Shown here: positions 1 to 6,408 of the stretch, piece after piece
Layout: each line of letters begins with the position of its first letter
Position numbering within the stretch: position 1 is the stretch's first letter
DNA from: Smithella sp. ME-1
GTDB lineage: Bacteria; Desulfobacterota; Syntrophia; Syntrophales; Smithellaceae
NCBI GenBank assembly: GCA_000495415.1
Contig: AWGX01000922.1
Location: 1 to 11,801 of the forward strand
Length of the DNA: 11,801 bases
Direction of reading: 5' to 3'
The notes under the pieces: generated by a model
Databases searched by the model: none
What the model was told of the DNA's origin: nothing
The model's input: the letters and a program-made list of their open reading frames with translations, nothing else
Translations under genes and position numbers: made by a program

Positions 1-555
1 CGCCGCAAATAGAAATGGTATAGCCAATCCAGCGGAATAGGCAGTTAATAATTTCATGCCTTCAAAAATGGATCCACCGCCGGCGGCTAATGTGAGGATG
101 GCTCCTAAAACAGGTCCTACACAAGGTGACCATCCAGCGGAAAAGAATATGCCCATTAATCCGGATGATAAATATGACCTTTTTTGTTGGGCTTTATTTT
201 GAATACGAAAATCATATTCTAAAAACGGAATTCGTAATATCCCCGTCATGTGCAATCCAAAAACGATCACGATCAATCCACCTATTTTGGCTAACAACCA
301 GCGTAAATTATACAACAGACCACCAAGCGCTGAAGCCGTAGCACCCAGTGAAATAAAAACCAGGCTGAAGCCTAACACAAAGGCTATTCCATGGGTAAAG
401 GTCTCCCACCTGTATTGCTGCGATTCGGAAGATTTAAGAACTGCAAGAGAACGACCACTGAGATAGCTGATATATGCTGGCACTAACGAAAATACACAGG
501 GAGATAAGAACGATGCTAATCCTGCTAATAATGCTAACCCTAATGTTAAATCCAT
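1..555 (-). CDS. ccdA: Cytochrome c biogenesis protein CcdA (thiol-disulfide membrane transporter), 3' part cut by the window edge
   Basis: CcdA is a polytopic inner-membrane protein that takes electrons from cytoplasmic thioredoxin and passes them to extracytoplasmic thiol proteins. I translated the minus strand directly: the frame is open from the ATG at 553-555 to the window edge, giving 185 residues of a family usually about 220-240 long. The two redox cysteines are visible, each in a hydrophobic stretch after Ser-Pro: C20 in FLSPCVFSLVP (first helix) and C145 in GWSPCVGPVLG (fourth helix region). Further hydrophobic segments lie near residues 55-80, 86-108 and 130-155. The start is supported by GAGGTG at 559-564, which overlaps the TGA stop of the upstream transpeptidase gene, so the two genes are probably co-transcribed and translationally coupled. 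The family call is firm; the physiological partner (cytochrome c, a secreted thioredoxin or the neighbouring enzyme) cannot be told from sequence. Confidence 0.93.
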   Translation of the reverse strand, partial: MDLTLGLALLAGLASFLSPCVFSLVPAYISYLSGRSLAVLKSSESQQYRWETFTHGIAFVLGFSLVFISLGATASALGGLLYNLRWLLAKIGGLIVIVFGLHMTGILRIPFLEYDFRIQNKAQQKRSYLSSGLMGIFFSAGWSPCVGPVLGAILTLAAGGGSIFEGMKLLTAYSAGLAIPFLFAA

Positions 556-562
556 TTACACC

Positions 563-1660
563 TCAAAATTCTCTGACATCTATTTGTGTTCCACCTGGCA
601 TTGGGATTGTGATATCTCCGGGGTCACTGGTTACTGTAGGAAGTGTCCACCGGAAAATCCATTGGGCATCTTCTGGCTTTACATTCACACAACCATGTGA
701 TCTGGGAGTTCCGTAGTCGTTATGCCAGAAAGTGGAATGAATAGCAACACCAGTTCCGGAAAATAATATTGTCCAACCCACTCCTGGGATATCCCAACCA
801 CCTCCGGTTGTTCCACCTGTCATATGCGTTGATATTTGTTTTCTCCACGTCCTATGAACACCACGAGGAGTGCCCCAGCTTTCAACGATTTGTCCATCAG
901 AATTCCACTTCGCCCCGGACGAGATCTGGCAATAATAAACTTCAACACCATTTTCAAGACATGTTAAGTATTGTCTGGAAGTGGTAACATCTACGTACAC
1001 CATTTTATTTTCAATTTCTGGAGATATCGGTTCTAAATCTTTTTCAGTTAATGGTCTGAATGCTTTTGCATTCGCCCAAAAAATATCGCCATAACCATAT
1101 CTTTCGTTCACTTGATAATACTTTTCTCCATCAGCATCGATTTTCAAATCATCAATCCATATGATCTGAGAATAATACAATCGCGGATTGATCGCTTCTT
1201 TTAACCATGGTGATCTGGCAGGAGGGTTATTCAAAATCAAATCAACATAAGGTATTGTAACTTCAGCCCAAAATCCTTTTCCTAAGCTCGTCTCAGGTAA
1301 GTTTTCAAGAATCGAATTTTCAATATTTTTGACAGGTTGTAACGATGGCGCATAAATGTAGCCATCCGGCGTTTCAACCCACCTGGCGTTCATCATACCA
1401 CCAGGTATTTCACCTACTACTTCTCTAAGCCAGACAACAACAGCATCTTCATAAAGAACTCCCAATGATTCAGCGTTGATTGAAGGTTTGGATCTAAAAT
1501 TTACTAAACCACTACATACCCTTCCGAACTTATTAGACTCAGAAAAGTTAGTTGCTTGAGCATTTACATCCAACCAGGGATACAAAGCCATAGCTCCCCC
1601 AAAGGCAACCACACCTTTTAAGAGATCTCTTCTAGAAAATTTTTTCGAAAACCAATACAT
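563..1660 (-). CDS. Tat-exported L,D-transpeptidase (YkuD) with N-terminal SH3-like domain
   Basis: This is a 365-residue exported peptidoglycan cross-linking enzyme; the YkuD family forms 3-3 cross-links or attaches proteins to stem peptides through a catalytic cysteine. The N-terminus has a twin-arginine signal, S9-R10-R11-D-L-L-K15, followed by a hydrophobic stretch to about residue 30 and an AQA site at 34-36. Residues about 46-110 resemble a bacterial SH3 domain (GLVNFRSKPS, a second glycine-rich part ending GYIYAPSLQPV). Residues about 125-215 are a less conserved linker domain. The YkuD domain spans about 219-362, with H308 and the S321-H-G-C324-V-N motif, C324 being the nucleophile. 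There is no Shine-Dalgarno sequence before the ATG; instead a promoter-like -10 hexamer ends six bases upstream, suggesting a leaderless mRNA. It lies 31 bases after hutH and 7 bases before ccdA. The family is certain; the exact cell-wall substrate is unknown. Confidence 0.95.
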   Translation of the reverse strand: MYWFSKKFSRRDLLKGVVAFGGAMALYPWLDVNAQATNFSESNKFGRVCSGLVNFRSKPSINAESLGVLYEDAVVVWLREVVGEIPGGMMNARWVETPDGYIYAPSLQPVKNIENSILENLPETSLGKGFWAEVTIPYVDLILNNPPARSPWLKEAINPRLYYSQIIWIDDLKIDADGEKYYQVNERYGYGDIFWANAKAFRPLTEKDLEPISPEIENKMVYVDVTTSRQYLTCLENGVEVYYCQISSGAKWNSDGQIVESWGTPRGVHRTWRKQISTHMTGGTTGGGWDIPGVGWTILFSGTGVAIHSTFWHNDYGTPRSHGCVNVKPEDAQWIFRWTLPTVTSDPGDITIPMPGGTQIDVREF

Positions 1661-1666
1661 AATGAA

Positions 1667-1695
1667 AAGATAATCGCTAAAAGTTTACTTGTCAA
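1667..1695 (-). promoter_or_regulatory. Internal promoter for the L,D-transpeptidase gene, probably leaderless
   Basis: On the minus strand TTGACA (1695-1690, a perfect -35 consensus) is followed by 17 bases and TATCTT (1672-1667, four of six matches to TATAAT). Six bases then separate the -10 box from the ATG at 1660, so the expected transcription start is the A of that ATG. The -35 box contains the TGA stop codon of hutH (1694-1692). No Shine-Dalgarno sequence lies between. This would let ldt and ccdA be expressed apart from the upstream genes. The box match is seen directly; the activity is inferred. Confidence 0.65.
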
Positions 1696-3242
1696 CTCTT
1701 TATAAAATCTAACGCTTTTGTGATCTTATCAGTTTTAACCAATTGTTTTACCTTTTCAATCTCTGGCCACCAAAGTGCATCACCAGGTTGATACGGTACT
1801 ACTTCTCTAATCATTTTGAAAATGATGTTTGTTCCCTCTCCTAGCTTTCCATCCGGATACTTACGTAATCTCAAGTCAATTGCTCTTGCGGCAGTATATA
1901 ATTCAATGGATAAAACATGCTGAACATTTTTCAATATCTGTAAAGTATGTTTACAGGCATTCATTGCATTTGCATTGTGATCTTCCTGCTCAGCGGATGT
2001 GGGAATAGAAAATACACTATCAGGATGTGCCAATGTTTGATTCTCCAACACCAGGCTTGCTGCAGTATATTGTGGCATCATTAATCCCGAATTTAATCCT
2101 GCAGCTTCCGGATGATCAACCAACATGGGTGGAAGTCCTGCATTTAAATTCTCGTCCGTCATGCGGTTTACACGTCTTTCTGATATAGATGCAATTTCTG
2201 ATAAAACGATTCCTAGAAAATCCATGGCAACCCCAACGGGTTCACCATGAAAATTTCCTCCCGACAAAGCAATCCCAGGCGTGAACAACAACGGATTATC
2301 TGTAGCAGCATTTATTTCTCTACTGATAATTTGCCAGATAAATTGAAGTGTGTCTCTGGCCACACCCTGAACCTGTGGAGCACAGCGCAAAGAATAAGCA
2401 TCCTGAACACGATCAGTAGAATTAATTAAGTTCGAATTTTGGATGTATTTACGTACATTATCAGCAACTTCCATTTGACCCAGTTGACCACGGGCTGCAT
2501 GAATGCGGTGATCATAAGCAGAGCTGCAACCCAACATGGCTTCCAGGCTCATCGCTAAAGACATTTCTGCTATATCTATTAATGACTTTGAGTCGAATAA
2601 ACTGAGTGCGGCAATGGCGGCTGAAAACGTAGCTCCGTTATTGATTGCCAAACCTTCTTTTGACCCAAGTATGAGCCTTGGGATGCCGGACCTTTTCATG
2701 GCTTCTTTACCACTCAACTTTTGACCCTGGTAATATGCAAAACCAGAATCTTCTTCCAGGTCATTTGCATCGGTTGTAAAAACCAACGCTAAATGGGACA
2801 AGGGCGCTAAATCACCTGAAGAACCTAATGAGCCCTGTGAAGGTACCTCTGGAATCACATTTGAATTTAACATGTTAACGAGTGTTTCTACCACCTCGAT
2901 TCGAACCCCAGAAAATCCTTTTGTCAAAGTATTAGCCCGAACCAGCATGGCTGCTCGTACAATCTCGGAAGGAAATGGATCACCAGTACCGACCGCATGA
3001 CTCAATATCAGGTTTCTGCTTAGTTTTGAAGAATCCTCGTTTGCTATTTGTTTATTCGCAAAAATTCCAAAACCCGTATTAATACCATACACAGCTTTGT
3101 TAGACTCAATTATTGAATTTTTTAAATCATACGAATTCTTTATATTTTCATTGCCGGAATCTGAAATTTTTACTTTTTCAAAATTGCGTGCGACTCTGAC
3201 TATTTCTTCAATCTGCAAATGATGGCCATCAATTGAAATCAT
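1692..3242 (-). CDS. hutH: Histidine ammonia-lyase-like MIO enzyme (aromatic amino acid lyase family)
   Basis: This 516-residue cytoplasmic enzyme belongs to the histidine/phenylalanine ammonia-lyase family, which uses the self-made electrophile MIO. Histidase would convert L-histidine to trans-urocanate and ammonia. Visible hallmarks are Y52 in YGINTGFG, H82 in NLILSHAVG, the cofactor loop GSLG-S141-S142-G143-DLAPL, NG at 202-203, the DAYSLRCAPQVQG segment (281-293, R286) and EQEDHN at 418-423. H82 and E420 favour histidase over phenylalanine or tyrosine lyases. The cofactor triad is Ser-Ser-Gly, not the usual Ala-Ser-Gly. A strong AAGGAG (3248-3253), five bases before the ATG, fixes the start. 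The gene follows the lipid kinase gene by 11 bases. No hutU, hutI or hutG is nearby, so a standard histidine-degradation operon is not present here. A lyase or aminomutase for another aromatic amino acid remains possible. Confidence 0.85.
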   Translation of the reverse strand: MISIDGHHLQIEEIVRVARNFEKVKISDSGNENIKNSYDLKNSIIESNKAVYGINTGFGIFANKQIANEDSSKLSRNLILSHAVGTGDPFPSEIVRAAMLVRANTLTKGFSGVRIEVVETLVNMLNSNVIPEVPSQGSLGSSGDLAPLSHLALVFTTDANDLEEDSGFAYYQGQKLSGKEAMKRSGIPRLILGSKEGLAINNGATFSAAIAALSLFDSKSLIDIAEMSLAMSLEAMLGCSSAYDHRIHAARGQLGQMEVADNVRKYIQNSNLINSTDRVQDAYSLRCAPQVQGVARDTLQFIWQIISREINAATDNPLLFTPGIALSGGNFHGEPVGVAMDFLGIVLSEIASISERRVNRMTDENLNAGLPPMLVDHPEAAGLNSGLMMPQYTAASLVLENQTLAHPDSVFSIPTSAEQEDHNANAMNACKHTLQILKNVQHVLSIELYTAARAIDLRLRKYPDGKLGEGTNIIFKMIREVVPYQPGDALWWPEIEKVKQLVKTDKITKALDFIKS

Positions 3243-3247
3243 TAATA

Positions 3248-3253
3248 CTCCTT
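3248..3253 (-). promoter_or_regulatory. Strong ribosome binding site of hutH
   Basis: AAGGAG lies directly after the TAG stop of the upstream kinase gene and five bases before the hutH ATG. It fixes the hutH start and is the clearest Shine-Dalgarno site in the minus-strand gene run, in contrast to ldt and smpB, which have none. Confidence 0.85.
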
Positions 3254-3958
3254 CTAAAAAAGAATTAAACCATCCAACACAACAATTGCCGGCACAGTTA
3301 TATTATCCCAATCTCTCAAAGGAAGTGATTCGACAATTGTTGCCAGAATATTAAGTAACAATATTTTTGGAAAACCGTCCCAAAAAATAATATTTAAGAA
3401 CCCAAATTTAATAAAAATGAATATCAGAATGGATGAAAAAATCAAACCTCCAAAAAACATTGAAATGGTGCCGGCAAATGATTTACCTGGTGACCATTTC
3501 AAGGCAAAAGAAGGCACTCTCCTACTAATAATATCGGCGAAACCATCACCACCACACAGAATCATCAGGGCAATGATGCCAATTGGAGACTCTCTCCAGA
3601 AAAGAATTGTTAATAATACAAATATGACACCGTAGAAAAATGGACCTTTGAGAATTTCTTTGGGATCGCCTGTCCGGGACATAGCATCAACCGATGCCTG
3701 ATCATTGATCACACCAATCCCAATCAAGAAAAATTGTATAGTAATAAATAAAGGAATAATCGCTGCTAAATATCGGGAAAGTGGGTCTTCCGGAAATAAT
3801 AGCCAACTAAGAACAAAGATTGGACCCGTGCCTATGTGAATAATTTTTCTACTCAGTTTTTTAGATATCAGTCCTTTGCTGGCAAAATAATCAATAAACC
3901 GTAACCAGATGATTGATATTATGAATGTAGTAAAAAATGCTAACCACAATGGCATCAT
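3254..3958 (-). CDS. Phytol/farnesol kinase-like integral membrane protein (VTE5/DGK1/SEC59 superfamily)
   Basis: This 234-residue, very hydrophobic protein resembles the CTP-dependent polyprenol kinases, which phosphorylate phytol, farnesol or dolichol in the membrane. Motifs in order: KLSRKIIHIGTGPIF (34-48, with R37-K38 and H41), RTGDPKEILKGPFFYG (95-110), WRESPIGI (121-128), CGGDGFADIISRR (135-147), GKSFAGTIS (158-166) and VESLPLRDWDNITVP (209-223). The order and spacing are closest to the plant and cyanobacterial VTE5/FOLK branch as I know it. Several hydrophobic segments lie between the motifs. Two ATGs stand in tandem at the start (3958 and 3955) behind a weak AAGAG-type site. It is 7 bases downstream of smpB and 11 upstream of hutH, so it is probably in one transcript with them. 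The substrate is unknown: nothing here indicates chlorophyll metabolism, so phytol salvage, farnesol or geranylgeraniol recycling, or another lipid alcohol are all possible. Confidence 0.82.
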   Translation of the reverse strand: MMPLWLAFFTTFIISIIWLRFIDYFASKGLISKKLSRKIIHIGTGPIFVLSWLLFPEDPLSRYLAAIIPLFITIQFFLIGIGVINDQASVDAMSRTGDPKEILKGPFFYGVIFVLLTILFWRESPIGIIALMILCGGDGFADIISRRVPSFALKWSPGKSFAGTISMFFGGLIFSSILIFIFIKFGFLNIIFWDGFPKILLLNILATIVESLPLRDWDNITVPAIVVLDGLILF

Positions 3959-3965
3959 TTATCTC

Positions 3966-4421
3966 TTAATCTGTAATCTTTCTACTTCGAGAAATTTCTC
4001 TTTCCTGATCCCGCTTGGCGATACTATCACGCTTGTCATACATCTTTTTCCCTTTCGCCAACGCAATTTCAATTTTTGCTTTCCCATTGCTCAAATACAA
4101 AATCGTTGGAACGACTGTTAATCCTTTTTGACGAACTGCATTCCAAATTTGATTAATTTCTTTTTTGTGTAACAGTAACTTCCTTTTGCGTTTTGGATCA
4201 TGATTGAAAATACTGGCAGCATCATATTTGGCTACATGCGAATTGATTAACCAAGCTTCCAGGTTATCAATCTGAATAAACGCTTCTCCAATACTTACCT
4301 GTCCGGCACGGATAGATTTAATTTCACTTCCCTGAAGTTCAATACCAGCTTCAAATTTATCCAAAAGAAAATACTCAAAACTTGCTTTTCGGTTTTTTGC
4401 GATGATCTTTATACCACTCAT
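3966..4421 (-). CDS. smpB: SsrA-binding protein SmpB
   Basis: SmpB binds tmRNA and delivers it to ribosomes stalled without a stop codon. The 151-residue length is normal for the family. The oligonucleotide-binding barrel is recognised from KNRKASFEYFLLDKFEAGIEL (9-29), QGSEIKSIRAGQVSIGEAF (30-48), the HDPKRKRKLLLHKKEI segment (74-89) and the KGLTVVPTILYLSNGKAKIEIALAKGKKMYDKR stretch (104-136). The lysine- and arginine-rich C-terminal tail (DSIAKRDQEREISR) is the part that enters the decoding region. It is the first gene of the minus-strand run. No Shine-Dalgarno site precedes the ATG; TAAAAT ends six bases upstream, which suggests a leaderless mRNA. I did not see the tmRNA gene (ssrA), often a neighbour, in the window. 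Confidence 0.97.
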   Translation of the reverse strand: MSGIKIIAKNRKASFEYFLLDKFEAGIELQGSEIKSIRAGQVSIGEAFIQIDNLEAWLINSHVAKYDAASIFNHDPKRKRKLLLHKKEINQIWNAVRQKGLTVVPTILYLSNGKAKIEIALAKGKKMYDKRDSIAKRDQEREISRSRKITD

Positions 4422-4427
4422 AGCGTG

Positions 4428-4433
4428 ATTTTA
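4428..4433 (-). promoter_or_regulatory. Putative -10 box of the smpB operon promoter
   Basis: TAAAAT on the minus strand (five of six matches to TATAAT) ends exactly six bases before the smpB ATG, placing the expected transcription start on that A. The only -35-like element is CTGACG at 4458-4453 with a 19-base spacer, which is weak. The start codon has no Shine-Dalgarno sequence. Confidence 0.4.
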
Positions 4434-4490
4434 ACATAACATTTAGAATTAACGTCAGATCATATCATAATGATTATGGAAAGGATCAAA

Positions 4491-5144
4491 ATGGAATATA
4501 AAACTTTTGATATTTATATAAATCCTTATTATTTCCGAATATTAAAACCTTTGAAAAATCATTCTACCCAAATTTACTGCCTGATTCACGGATGGTCTGG
4601 TAATGAGAAATCAATGTCAATCTTTTCCTCCTCAATCGTAGATAATTCGGTCATTATTTTTCCTCGAGGTCCATTGCAATTGGGCGAAAATGAATATGCG
4701 TGGGTTGATATTCGAAATAATGCAAAACCAATGTTTGATGATTATGCAAAAATATCTTCAGGATTATTCAATTCAATTCAAGAATTGGTCCAAAGTATAA
4801 ATTTACATCCGACGAATGAAAAAATTAATTTGATAGGATTCAGTCAGGGAGCAGCGATCAGTGCAGTATTGAGTATTCTACACCCAGATAAATTTCATAA
4901 AGTTGCGTTGCTATCAGGATTCCTGCCTTCAAATCCTCCAACTTTGAAACCAGAAGGATTATCTTCCAATAACTATTACATCGCCCATGGAACACAGGAT
5001 AAATTAGTGGAATTTGAAAAAGCAATAAATCTTAAAAATTATCTCGAGGAATATCATGCAACTACCAAATTCTGTCAGGAAGATTTAGGCCACAAGATTG
5101 GATCTACCTGTTTAAAAAATCTTAAATTATATTTCCAGACGTAA
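4491..5144 (+). CDS. Carboxylesterase/phospholipase-like alpha/beta hydrolase
   Basis: This is a soluble serine hydrolase of the small carboxylesterase/phospholipase type. With the ATG at 4491 it has 217 residues, normal for the group. The first strand ends in IHGWSGNE (oxyanion region, about 32-39). The nucleophile elbow is G-F-S118-Q-G. The acid is D170 in HGTQDKLV, and the base is H201 in LGHKIG. PRGPLQLGENEYAWVD (58-73) matches the usual segment of this family. I chose 4491 because GGAAAGGATC stands just before it; in-frame ATGs at 4470 and 4476 would add seven or five residues but lack a ribosome site. There is no signal peptide, so it probably acts in the cytoplasm. It is divergent from smpB and ends five bases before the convergent SH3-like gene. 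The natural ester substrate cannot be told. Confidence 0.88.
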   Translation: MEYKTFDIYINPYYFRILKPLKNHSTQIYCLIHGWSGNEKSMSIFSSSIVDNSVIIFPRGPLQLGENEYAWVDIRNNAKPMFDDYAKISSGLFNSIQELVQSINLHPTNEKINLIGFSQGAAISAVLSILHPDKFHKVALLSGFLPSNPPTLKPEGLSSNNYYIAHGTQDKLVEFEKAINLKNYLEEYHATTKFCQEDLGHKIGSTCLKNLKLYFQT

Positions 5145-5149
5145 TTACT

Positions 5150-5767
5150 TTATCGAACTCTAATAAATGAAAATAGGGTGAGCAATATCCCGGTTACCCC
5201 CAAAAAAACAATTACCATTCCCATTGGAATTCCGCCAGGTAATTGATTGGGGGTGTTCTCAACATAGGTTGGAATAGTCAATGGAGCTGGTTCAGTAAAA
5301 GTAGGTAACCTTGTTGGTTGCTGGGTTACCATAAATTGAGCTGCTAAGGTAGGGTCAATCGTAGCAGTAAACTGAGGTGTCACAGTAGGGGGAGGTTCTA
5401 CAATTGATAATTGTCCTGGAGAAAGACTTACCAGAACTGAGAATACCCAACCCTTTCCTCCAGCAACACCGGGATACTCAATCTGAATCCATTCTCCTCC
5501 AGGAGATCGCCCTAACGCGGGTGCTGTTTGCCCAACCAGTAATACGCCAACAGAAGGGTACAAAGTGCTGGGGCCTGATCGAACGTTGATAAAGTCTTCA
5601 TTTTGGCTCGGTCGAACGGTGATTATGACACCGGAAGGAGTACCTGTAACTGTTGGCACAGAAACCGTAGGCAATTGTGGTAATGGATAAGCTCTTACTG
5701 CCAGGACATTATAAAATAATGAAATCAGGAGTACAACGCCAGCCAATAATGATAATTTCTTGATCAC
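5150..5767 (-). CDS. Membrane-anchored extracytoplasmic SH3-like domain protein
   Basis: This 205-residue protein has an N-terminal signal peptide or anchor (hydrophobic residues 5-22, possible cleavage after VRA at 24-26). A bacterial SH3-like domain follows at about 47-117, with the typical INVRSGPSTLYPSVGVL, GGEWIQIEY and KGWVFSVLV blocks. A Pro/Thr-rich stalk follows (about 125-172), and then a C-terminal membrane helix (about 180-202) ending in RVR. The layout suggests a domain held outside the cytoplasm on a stalk; SH3-like domains of this kind often bind cell-wall peptides, but no enzyme domain is present. The start is GTG (complement of 5765-5767), supported by GGAGAAA just upstream. 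It is divergent from the zinc-ribbon gene across 50 bases and convergent with the esterase gene. The precise function is unknown. Confidence 0.88.
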   Translation of the reverse strand: MIKKLSLLAGVVLLISLFYNVLAVRAYPLPQLPTVSVPTVTGTPSGVIITVRPSQNEDFINVRSGPSTLYPSVGVLLVGQTAPALGRSPGGEWIQIEYPGVAGGKGWVFSVLVSLSPGQLSIVEPPPTVTPQFTATIDPTLAAQFMVTQQPTRLPTFTEPAPLTIPTYVENTPNQLPGGIPMGMVIVFLGVTGILLTLFSFIRVR

Positions 5768-5817
5768 ACTTTCTCCAATAATTTCTTTTTTAAGAGTAGC
5801 TTGATTATAATATAATT
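5768..5817. promoter_or_regulatory. Compact divergent promoter region with overlapping TATAAT boxes
   Basis: The 50 bases between the SH3-like gene and the zinc-ribbon gene contain TATAAT on the plus strand at 5806-5811 and again at 5811-5816, and TATAAT on the minus strand at 5809-5804. The plus-strand box at 5806-5811 ends six bases before the ATG at 5818, so the predicted transcript would start on the start codon; no Shine-Dalgarno sequence is present there. The minus-strand gene, in contrast, has GGAGAAA before its GTG. Neither direction shows a good -35 box. The overlapping boxes imply that polymerase cannot use both directions at once. Confidence 0.5.
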
Positions 5818-6408
5818 ATGGAACATAAAACTTTTCATGGAAACATAACGCCAGCAGATATCTCAAAAGCATTATTTGCACATTTTCATCGAGGAAATTA
5901 TCGGGTCCAACAAATAGGTAGCGGGGAAAATATTATCATTCAAATTGCTTCTATTTTTAATGCCACATCCGGCGGGCAAACATCGATCGGAGTATCTGTT
6001 CAGAAGTTTGAGGATGGCGTAATGGTTCAGATAGGCAAACAATCCTGGATGGGTGTTGCAGCCAGTTTGGGGAAAACTGCCCTGAGTGCAATCCGTAACC
6101 CTCTCTCGTTTTTGGGAAGAATTGATGATGTTGCCCAGGATATTGAGAGTTTATCGATACGAGATGAAATCTGGTCCGTAATCAATCAAACAGCGTATAA
6201 CCGTGGGGCAAGTTTTGAGCTTTCAGACCGATTAAAAAGATATGTTTGTAATTATTGTGACACACCTAACCCGGTTGGAGAATCAAGTTGTATCGCTTGT
6301 GGTGCACCTTTAGGTAGTATTCAACCAAGAACATGCAAATTCTGTGGTTACATTGTCACGAGCGCAGAAAGCGTGTGTCCGAATTGTAAAAAACCCAATT
6401 TTGGTTAA
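5818..6408 (+). CDS. Uncharacterised protein with C-terminal double zinc ribbon
   Basis: I do not recognise the first 140 residues of this 196-residue protein. They look like a folded domain: MEHKTFHGNITPADISKALF, a strand-like stretch up to about residue 75 (ENIIIQIASIF, TSIGVSVQKFEDGVMVQIG), then a small-residue and hydrophobic stretch SWMGVAASLGKTALSAIRNPLSFLGRI (about 77-102) that might be an amphipathic or membrane-associating helix. The C-terminus has two zinc ribbons with identical spacing: C144-x2-C147-x10-C158-x2-C161 and C173-x2-C176-x10-C187-x2-C190. Such double zinc ribbons usually serve in protein or nucleic-acid binding. There is no signal peptide, so the ribbons should be cytoplasmic. 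The ATG at 5818 lacks a ribosome site and is six bases after a TATAAT. The stop overlaps the stop of zwf. It is divergently paired with the membrane SH3-like gene. Confidence 0.85.
   Translation: MEHKTFHGNITPADISKALFAHFHRGNYRVQQIGSGENIIIQIASIFNATSGGQTSIGVSVQKFEDGVMVQIGKQSWMGVAASLGKTALSAIRNPLSFLGRIDDVAQDIESLSIRDEIWSVINQTAYNRGASFELSDRLKRYVCNYCDTPNPVGESSCIACGAPLGSIQPRTCKFCGYIVTSAESVCPNCKKPNFG

Noticed and set aside
126..466. Two short plus-strand open frames
   Set aside because: They lie antisense to the ccdA frame, which shows clear conserved CcdA motifs; the short frames have no ribosome site and no recognisable domain.
3960..4490. A tmRNA gene (ssrA) near smpB
   Set aside because: The flanks of smpB are occupied by other genes and a 69-base gap; no tRNA-like ends or tag-coding sequence are visible.
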